DNA of 64,000 bases from Zetaproteobacteria bacterium CG_4_9_14_3_um_filter_49_83 (GTDB lineage Bacteria; Pseudomonadota; Zetaproteobacteria; Mariprofundales; Mariprofundaceae). The notes beneath the pieces are model-generated. The model was not told where the DNA came from. It worked only from the letters and a program-made list of their open reading frames with translations, and ran no database searches. The translations under genes and the position numbers were made by a program. This document shows positions 14,664-23,720 of the stretch, piece by piece (the stretch's first letter is position 1; every line of letters starts with the position of its first letter). The stretch is taken from NCBI GenBank assembly GCA_002791545.1, contig PFXG01000025.1, positions 1-64,000 of the forward strand. The letters are read 5' to 3'.

Positions 14664-17006
14664 ATGACGGATTTTAATTTTACGCGTACATCTGATGTGG
14701 ATGAGTTTGATGCCGGGTTCAAGGCCTTCAGGGCAGGTACGATGTCTGAGGAACGGTTTACGCCATTTCGTTTGCAGATGGGCGTTTACGGTCAGAGGCA
14801 AGAGGGCGTGCAGATGGTGCGCGTCAAGTTGCCTGGCGGTAACCTGACACCGGAGCAGTTGGATGTGATTGGTGATTGCGTAGCTGATTATGCCGGACGT
14901 ATACCAACCGATGGCTCACTGACCGAGGCTCCGGAGAAATTTGCTCACGTGACGACGCGTCAGGATATTCAGACAAATTTTGTGAATCTGGATGATGTGC
15001 CGGCATTTTTGCGACGGCTCGATGCGGTTGGCCTGACAACGCGCGAAGCCTGCGGTAATACCATACGTAATGTGACGACATGTTTTCTGGCCGGCTCCTG
15101 CCCGGCTGAATATGCCGATGTGTCTGTGCACGCACGCCGCTTTGCCGAGTATTTTTTGCGCCACCCGCTGGCGCAGCAATTCCCGCGCAAGTTTAAAGTG
15201 AACTTTTCCGGCTGCGCGACGGATTGTGGTTTGGGCGGCATGCACGACATTGGTTTTATTGCCACCGAGCAGGACGGCGTCAAAGGTTTTAAAGTCTGGG
15301 CTGCCGGAGGTTTGTCTTCTCAACCGATGAGCGCTTTGCTGCTGGAAGAATTTATTGAAGAGTCGCAGATATTGCTGGTTGGCGAAGCATTGATGCGGAT
15401 GCATTTCAAATATTCTGATCGCAAGCGTCGTGCCCGTGCCCGTTTGAAATATGTGGCACAGAAACTGGGTGCGGAAGGTTTTATTGAGGAATATAAAAAG
15501 CAGCGCGCGGTGATTGAGAAACCCCATGCGCATGATGCCGGCTATCCGCAAGCTAACTGGCGCTCACCGACGGCGGCGATGCCACACGCCGATTCCGGTG
15601 TCGTGGATCAGCACAATGGCCAGAAAGCGATTATGCTGAATCTGTTCCGTGGTGATTTGACACCGGCGCAGTGCCATGCCGTGGCCGATGCGGCGCGCGC
15701 CGCAGGAACGCAAGCTTTGCGCGTGACGGCAGAGCAGGGCGTAATTATTGTTGATGTGGCTGGCGATAAGGTGGATGCAGCGCTGAAAGTGCTGAATGAA
15801 GCCGGACTATCGAGCGAATATGCACGTGGTATTGCTGATGTGGTGGCATGTCCGGGAACCGAAACATGCCGTCTGGGGATTACCTCCAGTCGCGGTCTGG
15901 CCGAAGCCCTGCAACCGCTGATGATCGATTTGAAAAAGGATGCCACGCTGGCCGGAATTACCGTCAAGGCTTCAGGTTGCCAGCACTCATGCGGCCGTCA
16001 CCATATTGCGGATCTCGGCTTCCATGGCATGGCCAAGAAAGTGGCAGGTCAGGCAGTGCCGCATTATCAGTTGCACATTGGTGGTTCTGGTGCGGGTGGT
16101 TCGCCGCTGGCCTTTGCATGCGATCCGGTACCGGCAAAATATGCGCCGCAGGCGGGAATTGCTGTGCTGGAGGCTTATAAGTCCGGCCGTAACGGGGCGG
16201 AGTCGGTACACGACTGGGCATCACGCATGGGGCAGGATGGCATTTCAACTATTCTGGCACCTTTTGCGGCGGATGCCGGTGAAGTGGAAGGTTTGATTTA
16301 CGACTGGAGTGAAAACGAGGCATTCAACACCAAAGGCAACAAGAAGGGCGAATGTGCGGGCGCAGTGCTGTCGATGTCTGATGCACTGATCTCCGAGGCT
16401 GAATACGAATTACTGCTGGCGCGTGCGCATACTGATGCGATGTTCTGGGCAGAGGCAGCCACAGCCTTGCGCCGCTCAGCTATTTCCACTGCCCGTGCTT
16501 TTCTGGTGGCCTATGGTGAAGCACCGGAAGACGATGTGCAGGTGTTTGGATCACTGGCCGTGAATGCTGCGACAGATCAGGACGTGATATCAGGCTTTCA
16601 GTCCGTGCAAACGGCGCTGATGAGTATCGATCTGGCCGATCCGGGTGCCGGCGTGACGAAGTTGAAAGAGTTGCAGGGTCAATGGCTGGCGCTGGCTGAA
16701 AAACGCTTTGCAGCGGTGCCAGCCCAAGCACCGCTTGCGAAACATGAAGAAGCTGCAAGTCCTGCAGCTTCAGATGTGGTGTTGCTGGATTTGTCCGGGG
16801 TGGCCTGTCCGATGAATTTCGTTAAAACGAAAATTAAACTGACTACGATGCCGGTCGGTGCTTTGCTGGACGTCATTCTTGATGACGGCGCACCGATTGA
16901 AAATGTACCACTGTCATTGGAAGAGCAAGGTCAGAAGGTGCACCTGAAGGAACGTATTTCTGATGCTCAGTGGAAGATAAGAGTCGAAAAAGTCGGAACG
17001 ATTTGA
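14664..17006 (+). CDS. siroheme sulfite (nitrite/sulfite) reductase fused to a TusA domain
   Basis: The 780-residue protein begins with two ferredoxin-half/siroheme modules. Each half shows the cysteine pattern for a siroheme-coupled [4Fe-4S] cluster: CFLAGSC with GCATDC in the first, CPGTETC with GCQHSC in the second. A helical region follows (about 570-690). The C-terminal 70 residues form a TusA/SirA domain (DLSGVACPMNFVKTKIKL) with the persulfide-carrying Cys of the CPxx motif. The reductase reduces sulfite to sulfide with six electrons, here presumably from ferredoxin since no CysJ flavoprotein gene is near. The fused TusA could accept the product as persulfide. The start at 14664 lies right behind the repeat element and has a weak ribosome-binding site (AGAGG). 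Confidence 0.88.
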   Translation: MTDFNFTRTSDVDEFDAGFKAFRAGTMSEERFTPFRLQMGVYGQRQEGVQMVRVKLPGGNLTPEQLDVIGDCVADYAGRIPTDGSLTEAPEKFAHVTTRQDIQTNFVNLDDVPAFLRRLDAVGLTTREACGNTIRNVTTCFLAGSCPAEYADVSVHARRFAEYFLRHPLAQQFPRKFKVNFSGCATDCGLGGMHDIGFIATEQDGVKGFKVWAAGGLSSQPMSALLLEEFIEESQILLVGEALMRMHFKYSDRKRRARARLKYVAQKLGAEGFIEEYKKQRAVIEKPHAHDAGYPQANWRSPTAAMPHADSGVVDQHNGQKAIMLNLFRGDLTPAQCHAVADAARAAGTQALRVTAEQGVIIVDVAGDKVDAALKVLNEAGLSSEYARGIADVVACPGTETCRLGITSSRGLAEALQPLMIDLKKDATLAGITVKASGCQHSCGRHHIADLGFHGMAKKVAGQAVPHYQLHIGGSGAGGSPLAFACDPVPAKYAPQAGIAVLEAYKSGRNGAESVHDWASRMGQDGISTILAPFAADAGEVEGLIYDWSENEAFNTKGNKKGECAGAVLSMSDALISEAEYELLLARAHTDAMFWAEAATALRRSAISTARAFLVAYGEAPEDDVQVFGSLAVNAATDQDVISGFQSVQTALMSIDLADPGAGVTKLKELQGQWLALAEKRFAAVPAQAPLAKHEEAASPAASDVVLLDLSGVACPMNFVKTKIKLTTMPVGALLDVILDDGAPIENVPLSLEEQGQKVHLKERISDAQWKIRVEKVGTI

Positions 17007-17023
17007 GCTCTCTGAGCAATTAA

Positions 17024-19663
17024 ATGATGACATCTGAATCAGCATTCTCCAATGCGGGTCGCACCAAGCTGGCTCTGGTCAGCCATGGTGTTTCGTTGCC
17101 TGAAGGGTTGCCTGAGTCATCACGCTGGCTTGCACAGGTCAATGGTGTTGAAACGGTCATCGATATGCGCTTGCCAACCGGTCAGTTTTGTACGGTTCCG
17201 GTGGGGCAGCCTTATACGGAAAAGAGTGTATATTCACTGCGCTTCAGTGACGGAAAGCCACAACTGTGTTGCGGGGATGAAGTTTCAGATGTCAGCCTGA
17301 TTGAAGTTCCCGCTTTTTACCGGAAAAAAACCCGCAATGGTTCGCGCATGGGCAGTTTTGCTTCCCTGCATGACCGTCTGCTGATTTTACAGCCCTGGCA
17401 GGGATGCGGTTTTTTTGCCGGCGAAGGTTTTGCCTGTCATTACTGTCAGTTTGACTCGATGGTCAACGATGACAGCCCGCCATTACGTGACCCGCTGGAG
17501 CTTGTCGAAGTTGTGCTGGAAGTGTTGAAAGAGCGCACGATTGATACCGTGTATCTGTATAACGGCCATTCGCCGGGCGATGATGTCGGTCTGAAACAGC
17601 TTGTGCCGGTAATTGCATTACTCAGGCGGCATTTGGGCACACGGCAAATTGCCCTGGAGACAATTGCTCCCGCCGATGTTGGTGTCATTGACTCACTGTA
17701 TGCCGCCGGACTGGATGTCTTTGTCTGTAACCTTGAGCTGGCGGATGAAGAGCGCTTTAGCACATTGTGTCCCGGCAAACATGCGCTGGGCGGACAACAG
17801 GCTGTCATTCGGGCTTTGCAACATGCGACGCAGGTGTTTCGTCGTGGAGCCGTGGTGAGTAATCTGATTGTTGGATTAGAGCCGATCGAGTCGAGCGTGC
17901 GGGGTATGAAATTGCTGGTTGATATGGGGGTGGTTCCGATGGTTTCCGGCTTCCGTCCTCTGCCGGATACACCGTTGAAGGATCATCCTCTGCCGAGTTT
18001 TGATGAGATTGAGCAGGTCTTGCTGGCGCAATATGAGTTGCTGGAAAGTACGCAAATCCCGACCCATCGCCTGCGTGGTATGGGGCGTGTGCTGACGCCG
18101 ATGGAGAGTCGGGTTCTCGATGGTTCTGAGACCGCTCTTGAACAACAGTGGAGTGAACATTCATGGGTGCAGCGTAGCCATGTGTGGCTGGATCATTTCC
18201 GCCGCGCCATACGCATGCGTAAATACGATGATGACGCACAGAATATCGACAGAAGGGCATTTTCAGTGGCGCTGGCAGATATGGCGCTGCCGTATGTTGC
18301 GATGTTGGTGCTGGCACTGGCTACGATAATCGCCTGTTCAATGGATGCACCGGCAGGACTCTCTGAGTCAGGCTGGCGGGCCATTATTGTGTTTGTGCTA
18401 TGTCTGGTGTTGTGGGTGACCCAGCTGTTGCCATTATCGATCACCTCGTTGCTGGGGATGGCATTGTTACCCATGCTGGGCGTACTTTCGGCGACACACG
18501 TATTTGCCTTATTCGGCAATCCGGCTGTGTTTTTTATTCTGGGTGCGTTCATGTTAACAGCGGGTGTGATGCGAAGCGGGCTATCGACGCAATTTGCTCT
18601 GGCCGTGATGGCAAGGACCTGTTCAAACTCCAGACATTTGTTGCTGGCCATGCTGGGCTTGCCCGCTTTGATGGCGTGTATGATGCCTGAACATGCTGTT
18701 TCAGCCTTGTTTCTGCCGCTGGCGATGGAGCTTGTTGCTGTGCTCGGCTTACGGCGACATCACCCCTACGCGCAGGCTATATTTTTTGCTCTGGCCTGGG
18801 GCGCCATTATTGGCGGTGTGATGACTTTGCTGGGGGGCGCGCGAGGGCCTCTTGCGTTGGCTTTGAGTAGCGAATTGACGGGCAAAACATTTTCATTTCT
18901 GCAATGGACGCTGGCGGCGTTCCCTGTGGTGATCGCTGAATTGCTGCTGGCTGCCTGGCTGTTGCTCAGGATGGTTGGGAAAGTCGAGCTGAATATGGAT
19001 AAGGTGAGCGCAAACATTCGTGAGAAGCAGTTGCAGACAGGCGCGATGGGCTTGCGTTCATGGGCCATGGCGGTGCTGGTTATAATCACTGTTATCAGCT
19101 GGATGGTGGCCGGGCACGCTTCGATGCTGGCCAGTATTGCGTTGGTGAGTGTTGTGGTGATGTTTGCCTTACGTTTGGTGGATTGGGCTGATATTGAAAG
19201 ACATGTTAACTGGGGTGTTATCCTGATGTATGGCGGGGCGATTGCGATTGGTAAGTCGCTCTCGGATACAGGGGCTGCGCTGTGGCTGGCGGAATCATTA
19301 ATTCCCGGTGATCTGCTTGGCCTGGGGCTTATTGCATTGCTAATTCTGGTAACACTGCTGTTTACCGAAGGTATGAGTAATGCCGCTGCGGTGGCCGTGG
19401 TTTTACCGATTGCGATTCCGATCGGCATACATGCCGGATTTAATCCGGTTCCGGTGGCTTTGCTGATTGGTATTATGGCGGGATTTGCCTTTATGTTACC
19501 GATGAGTACACCACCCAATGCGATGATATTCGGCAGTGGCTATGTTACTGCCGGGACCATGTTGCGCTATGGCATGGTGTTATCGATAAGCTCGTTTGTT
19601 TTAATGATGGCTGCGGTGAAATGGTGGTGGCCATTGATCGGTATGTCGATGGGGGTTGGCTGA
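17024..19663 (+). CDS. radical SAM domain fused to an SLC13/DASS anion transporter
   Basis: The 879-residue protein has two unlike parts. The N-terminal part, about 1-400, is a radical SAM enzyme. Its cluster motif has Cys128, Cys138 and Cys141, that is CX9CX2C instead of the usual CX3CX2C, followed by barrel strands such as TVYLYNGHSPGDD and VVSNLIVGLEPI. The C-terminal part, about 420-879, has around eleven membrane segments and matches SLC13 (DASS/NadC) carriers. The family signature region near MLPMSTPPNAMIFGSGYV is clear, and an earlier PEHAVSALFLPL corresponds to the first repeat. It likely imports sulfate or a related anion. The stop overlaps the cysH start by one base, tying it to sulfate assimilation. 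What the radical SAM domain modifies is unknown. Confidence 0.85.
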   Translation: MMTSESAFSNAGRTKLALVSHGVSLPEGLPESSRWLAQVNGVETVIDMRLPTGQFCTVPVGQPYTEKSVYSLRFSDGKPQLCCGDEVSDVSLIEVPAFYRKKTRNGSRMGSFASLHDRLLILQPWQGCGFFAGEGFACHYCQFDSMVNDDSPPLRDPLELVEVVLEVLKERTIDTVYLYNGHSPGDDVGLKQLVPVIALLRRHLGTRQIALETIAPADVGVIDSLYAAGLDVFVCNLELADEERFSTLCPGKHALGGQQAVIRALQHATQVFRRGAVVSNLIVGLEPIESSVRGMKLLVDMGVVPMVSGFRPLPDTPLKDHPLPSFDEIEQVLLAQYELLESTQIPTHRLRGMGRVLTPMESRVLDGSETALEQQWSEHSWVQRSHVWLDHFRRAIRMRKYDDDAQNIDRRAFSVALADMALPYVAMLVLALATIIACSMDAPAGLSESGWRAIIVFVLCLVLWVTQLLPLSITSLLGMALLPMLGVLSATHVFALFGNPAVFFILGAFMLTAGVMRSGLSTQFALAVMARTCSNSRHLLLAMLGLPALMACMMPEHAVSALFLPLAMELVAVLGLRRHHPYAQAIFFALAWGAIIGGVMTLLGGARGPLALALSSELTGKTFSFLQWTLAAFPVVIAELLLAAWLLLRMVGKVELNMDKVSANIREKQLQTGAMGLRSWAMAVLVIITVISWMVAGHASMLASIALVSVVVMFALRLVDWADIERHVNWGVILMYGGAIAIGKSLSDTGAALWLAESLIPGDLLGLGLIALLILVTLLFTEGMSNAAAVAVVLPIAIPIGIHAGFNPVPVALLIGIMAGFAFMLPMSTPPNAMIFGSGYVTAGTMLRYGMVLSISSFVLMMAAVKWWWPLIGMSMGVG

Positions 19664-20385
19664 TGAAGCCTTTGGTTGAGAGCGCGCTGGCTATGTTGCG
19701 ACAGGCTAAGCAGAAGCATGGCGATAAAATTGTCTATGCCTGCAGCATGGGGCTGCAGGGCATGGTTCTGATTGATCTGATCGCCAAGCATGAACTGGGC
19801 ATTCGGGTGGTTACCTTGGATACCGGCCGTTTGCCACAGCAAACATATGACCTCATTGACGTGATTCGTAAGCGTTATCATATCGAGCTTGATGTTCGCT
19901 TTCCTGATGCTGAGGAAGTACAGGATATGGTGCGTGAGCGGGGTGTTAATCTGTTTCTGGAAAGTGTTGAAAACAGGAAACTGTGCTGTGCGATTCGGAA
20001 AATTCATCCGCTCGACAAAGCACTTGATGGCATGGAAGCCTGGATAACCGGACGCCGCCGGGATGAGTCAGTCAACCGGGAAAGTATGCAGGCGATTGAA
20101 GTGGACCCGGTTTATGGGCGAATTAAATATAATCCGATGGCAAACTGGTCTGCCCACGATGTGTGGAAATACATTCGAGAGCATGATTTGCCATACAATA
20201 GTCTGTATAATGCGCACTACGCTTCGATTGGTTGTGCATGTTGTACGCGAGCGATCACCGTCGGGGAAGATCCCCGGGCAGGTCGTTGGTGGTGGGAAAA
20301 TGAAGAAACGCTGGCAGAGTGCGGGCTTCACGTTTCAAGTATCATCCGTTCGCAGGTAGAAGGCGAACTCGGAGAAGGAATTTAG
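19663..20385 (+). CDS. cysH: adenylylsulfate (APS) reductase, [4Fe-4S] type
   Basis: This 240-residue enzyme reduces APS to sulfite and AMP using thioredoxin or a similar thiol. The PP-loop is [15 protein letters not shown]. The iron-sulfur ligands typical of the APS-specific branch are present: a CC pair in [13 protein letters not shown] and a CxxC in [10 protein letters not shown] (here with an extra Cys at the third position). ECGLH near the C terminus carries the catalytic Cys. The PAPS-specific branch lacks the cluster. The absence of cysC in the cluster fits direct APS use. Translation is coupled to the upstream fusion gene (TGATG overlap). Confidence 0.92.
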   Translation: MKPLVESALAMLRQAKQKHGDKIVYACSMGLQGMVLIDLIAKHELGIRVVTLDTGRLPQQTYDLIDVIRKRYHIELDVRFPDAEEVQDMVRERGVNLFLESVENRKLCCAIRKIHPLDKALDGMEAWITGRRRDESVNRESMQAIEVDPVYGRIKYNPMANWSAHDVWKYIREHDLPYNSLYNAHYASIGCACCTRAITVGEDPRAGRWWWENEETLAECGLHVSSIIRSQVEGELGEGI

Positions 20386-20398
20386 GAGTAAAATAAAT

Positions 20399-21307
20399 AT
20401 GTCCAAGCATAAGTTAACACAATTGCAGGCATTGGAAGCCGAGTCTATCCACATCATTCGTGAAGTTGTGGCAGAATTTCGTAATCCGGTGATGCTGTAT
20501 TCAGTCGGTAAGGATTCCAGTGTGCTGGTTCATCTGGCACGTAAGGCGTTTTATCCGGCACCATTACCATTTCCACTGCTGCATGTGGATACCGGTTTCA
20601 AGTTCAAGGAAATGTATGAATTCCGCGACGCGTTCTGTGAAGAGATCGGTGCCAACCTGATTATTCGCAGAAATGAAGATGCCATTGCCAAGGGCATGAA
20701 TCCGAAAGAGTTCGGTGTGGCCCGCTGCTGTGGTGCGTTGAAAACGCAGGGTCTTTTAGATGCCTTGGAAGAGGGTGGTTACGATGCGGCATTTGGCGGC
20801 GCACGCCGTGATGAAGAGCGCAGCCGTGCCAAAGAGCGCGTGTTTTCGATGCGTGATGAGTTTGGCCAGTGGGATCCGAAAAATCAGCGTCCTGAATTAT
20901 GGGATATCTATAACGGCCGCATTCATGAAGGCGAATCGGTTCGCGTCTTCCCGATTTCCAACTGGACTGAAATGGATATCTGGGCCTATATCCGGGATGA
21001 AAATATTCCGATTGTGCCGTTGTATTTTGCCAAAGAGCGTCCCATGGTTGAGCGTGGTTCAATGTTGATTCCGTACTATGAAGAGAGTAAAGATCAATTG
21101 CTGGAAGGTGAAGAGCCGGTGATGGTGATGTCCCGATTCCGTACTCTGGGTTGCAGCCCGTGTACTGGCGCAGTTCGTTCAGATGCTACCAACATGGATG
21201 AAATTGTCATTGAAGCCGCAGCGGCCCGCCGTTCGGAACGTGAAACACGTATCATCGATCATGGTGCCAATTCGATGGAAGATAAGAAGAAGGAAGGTTA
21301 CTTCTAA
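20399..21307 (+). CDS. cysD: sulfate adenylyltransferase subunit 2
   Basis: The 302-residue PP-loop subunit forms APS from sulfate and ATP, in complex with the CysN GTPase. The N-terminal [19 protein letters not shown], the PP-loop [18 protein letters not shown], and the distal [16 protein letters not shown] with RERETRIID-like tail are all family hallmarks. Length is normal. GGAG stands before the ATG. The stop codon overlaps the cysN start. Confidence 0.97.
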   Translation: MSKHKLTQLQALEAESIHIIREVVAEFRNPVMLYSVGKDSSVLVHLARKAFYPAPLPFPLLHVDTGFKFKEMYEFRDAFCEEIGANLIIRRNEDAIAKGMNPKEFGVARCCGALKTQGLLDALEEGGYDAAFGGARRDEERSRAKERVFSMRDEFGQWDPKNQRPELWDIYNGRIHEGESVRVFPISNWTEMDIWAYIRDENIPIVPLYFAKERPMVERGSMLIPYYEESKDQLLEGEEPVMVMSRFRTLGCSPCTGAVRSDATNMDEIVIEAAAARRSERETRIIDHGANSMEDKKKEGYF

Positions 21308-22587
21308 TGAGCGAATTTAATTTTGAACTGACAAAAGAAATTGAACTGCTGCGTCTGGTTACCGTGGGCAGTGTGGATGATGGAAAATCGACGCTTATCG
21401 GTCGTCTGCTGGTCGATACCAAGGGCGCATTTGAGGATCAGCTGCTGGCGGTGCACAAGAAAAAAGGTGCGACGCATACTTCATCGGCGGCCGAAATTGA
21501 TTTGGCCATGCTGACAGATGGTTTGTCGGCAGAACGCGAGCAGGGCATCACCATTGATGTGGCTTACCGTTATTTTGCAACGCCGAAGCGTAAATTTATC
21601 ATGGCGGATTGCCCCGGTCATGAGCAGTACACCCGTAATATGGTGACCGGTGCATCAACGGCCAGTGCAGCAATTATTCTGATTGACGCCCGTAATGGTG
21701 TGATGCCGCAAACCAAACGCCACACACATATTCTCGGACTTTTGGGTATTCCGCATCTGATTGTTGCCATTAACAAGATGGATATGGTGAATTTCGATCA
21801 GGCGACATTCGAGAAAATCAAAGCTGACATGCAGGCATATTGTGCCAAGCAGGGTGTTAAAGACTTGATCTGCATTCCGATGTCAGCGCTGGAAGGCGAT
21901 ATGGTGGCCGTGCGCGGTGACAATATGAACTGGTATGAAGGCAAATCATTGCTTGATACGCTTGAATCATTGTCCGTGCTGGATGATATTGATGAGAAAC
22001 CATTCCGCATGCCGGTACAGTTGGTGAATCGTCCGCAAACGGCAGAGCTGCCTGATTATCGTGGTTTCATGGGTACGATCGCTTCCGGCACCGTGAAAGT
22101 GGGAGATGAGATTACCGTTCTGGCAAGTGGTAAAACGTCTAAAGTAGAATCGATTGTTGCATTCGATGGTAATCTGCAAGAAGCATTTTCACCACAGAGT
22201 GTGACGATTACACTGGCTGATGAGATTGATATATCCCGTGGGGACATGCTGGTGCATACCGGTTGTGGTTTAACGGCGCAAAAGGATATTACAGCTCGCA
22301 TTTGCTGGATTGGTGATGAGCCTTTGTCGGTGCGTAAGAAATATCTCATCAAACACACGACCAATACGCTGAAGGCCATGGTGGCTGAGATTGATTATCG
22401 CACCAATATTCATTCGCTGGAAAAAGAGTCTGCGGACGAGCTGGCTATGAATGATATCGGACAGGTACAGCTGAAGTTGATGAAACCGATGTATGCTGAT
22501 TCATACCTGAAAAACAGAGCAACAGGCAGTTTCATTGTTATTGATACCTTTACCAACAATACCGTTGGTGCAGGAATGATTGTTTAA
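21307..22587 (+). CDS. cysN: sulfate adenylyltransferase subunit 1 (GTPase)
   Basis: The 426-residue GTPase drives APS synthesis by CysD. The G motifs are clear: GSVDDGKSTLIGRLL (G1), ITIDVAYRYF (G2), DCPGHEQY (G3) and NKMD (G4). EF-Tu-like beta-barrel domains follow. The length shows that no CysC (APS kinase) domain is fused, unlike CysNC proteins. It is the last gene of the sulfur cluster. Its TAA stop overlaps the phoR stop on the other strand by four bases, so there is no room for a terminator between the two operons. Confidence 0.96.
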   Translation: MSEFNFELTKEIELLRLVTVGSVDDGKSTLIGRLLVDTKGAFEDQLLAVHKKKGATHTSSAAEIDLAMLTDGLSAEREQGITIDVAYRYFATPKRKFIMADCPGHEQYTRNMVTGASTASAAIILIDARNGVMPQTKRHTHILGLLGIPHLIVAINKMDMVNFDQATFEKIKADMQAYCAKQGVKDLICIPMSALEGDMVAVRGDNMNWYEGKSLLDTLESLSVLDDIDEKPFRMPVQLVNRPQTAELPDYRGFMGTIASGTVKVGDEITVLASGKTSKVESIVAFDGNLQEAFSPQSVTITLADEIDISRGDMLVHTGCGLTAQKDITARICWIGDEPLSVRKKYLIKHTTNTLKAMVAEIDYRTNIHSLEKESADELAMNDIGQVQLKLMKPMYADSYLKNRATGSFIVIDTFTNNTVGAGMIV

Positions 22588-23720
22588 GCGGTTTTTTTAT
22601 CGGATACAGGAAAGAGGACGGTCACTTTAAGGCCGCCCTCAATCCTGTTTCTCAGCTTCAACGATCCACCATCACGCTGCAACAATTCATGGGTAATCGC
22701 CAGGCCAAGCCCATGGCCACCGCGCTTGCGTGATTCATCAGCCCGGTAAAACCGTTCCGTCACACGCGACATATGTTTTTCCGCAATACCACTTCCCTGA
22801 TCCTGAATAATAAGTTTCGCACCTTGTAAGCTGCAACGGATTTTCGTATTTTTCGGACTGTAGTGGATAGCGTTTTCGGCAATATTTAAAATGACACGGT
22901 AGCAGTCGGAGCTGGCCATGTGGATGTCGCAGCCGTCATCCATGTCTAATTTAAGGCGCATCTCTTTTTCTTCCATCATCACCGTCAGTGATTTCCATAC
23001 ACGCTTGCAGATATCGCTGCTGTTGCAGTAATTATCGGTCGTATGCTGGTGCTCAATCTGTTCGATGGATAATAGCGCATCGAGTAATGTGTTCACATGC
23101 TTGGCTTCTTCGGCAATCACTTTGGCCGCTTCATTGCGGATTTCAGCATTATCGCCGAAGGCTTCAATACTGCGCGCATAGCCGAGTAATGAGGTCAGCG
23201 GCGTTTTCAGATCATGCATAAGATTGGTGATGAAATTTTCACGATGACGCTGTAGTTGATGCTGGCTGGTGATATCCATGCAGATCAGCACGGCCTGATG
23301 ATCGCCCAGCTTGACCAGCTTGGGAGAAAGTATCACCTGATCGATAGTCAGATTGGGCAATTGGCCGCTATCAGGCAGTTTTTGAATAGCACTGGCCAGT
23401 GCCTGATTCCATTCCGGGTCACGATAGAACATCACGAAAGGCTGTTGCAAGATAGTTTGCTGGGATTTTGGGAAAATTTTTAATGCCTGCCGGTTGGCAG
23501 CCAGAACACGGCCGGATAAATCCAGGCGAAAGACCACTTCCTGCATGCTTTCCAGCAGGTTGTCGAGCTGCTGTTTATCATTAAGATTATCCGACTCCAG
23601 TGAGCCGAATGTTTCTTTCATCTTTCTGAGTTGATTGCTTTGATTTGACAGTTGGCGTCTGAGTCGAAAGATAACAATCAGACAAGCAAAGCAGGCGCAG
23701 GCGAGGATGAACGACAGCAT
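22584..23720 (-). CDS. phoR: phosphate-regulon sensor histidine kinase PhoR
   Basis: The 378-residue kinase has one N-terminal membrane segment (LSFILACACFACLIVIF), a short coiled coil, and a PAS domain (about 55-155, FRLDLSGRVLAANRQALKIF). The HisKA dimerisation helix has the phospho-acceptor in NLMHDLKTPLTSLLGY, and a HATPase domain follows (N-box NIAENAIHYSP, G-boxes DQGSGIAEKH and GGHGLGLAI). It phosphorylates PhoB when phosphate is low. The start at 23720 overlaps the phoB stop (ATGA). Longer readings run into phoB. The single membrane anchor without periplasmic domain fits PhoR, which senses through PstB/PhoU encoded nearby. Confidence 0.92.
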   Translation of the reverse strand: MLSFILACACFACLIVIFRLRRQLSNQSNQLRKMKETFGSLESDNLNDKQQLDNLLESMQEVVFRLDLSGRVLAANRQALKIFPKSQQTILQQPFVMFYRDPEWNQALASAIQKLPDSGQLPNLTIDQVILSPKLVKLGDHQAVLICMDITSQHQLQRHRENFITNLMHDLKTPLTSLLGYARSIEAFGDNAEIRNEAAKVIAEEAKHVNTLLDALLSIEQIEHQHTTDNYCNSSDICKRVWKSLTVMMEEKEMRLKLDMDDGCDIHMASSDCYRVILNIAENAIHYSPKNTKIRCSLQGAKLIIQDQGSGIAEKHMSRVTERFYRADESRKRGGHGLGLAITHELLQRDGGSLKLRNRIEGGLKVTVLFPVSDKKTA

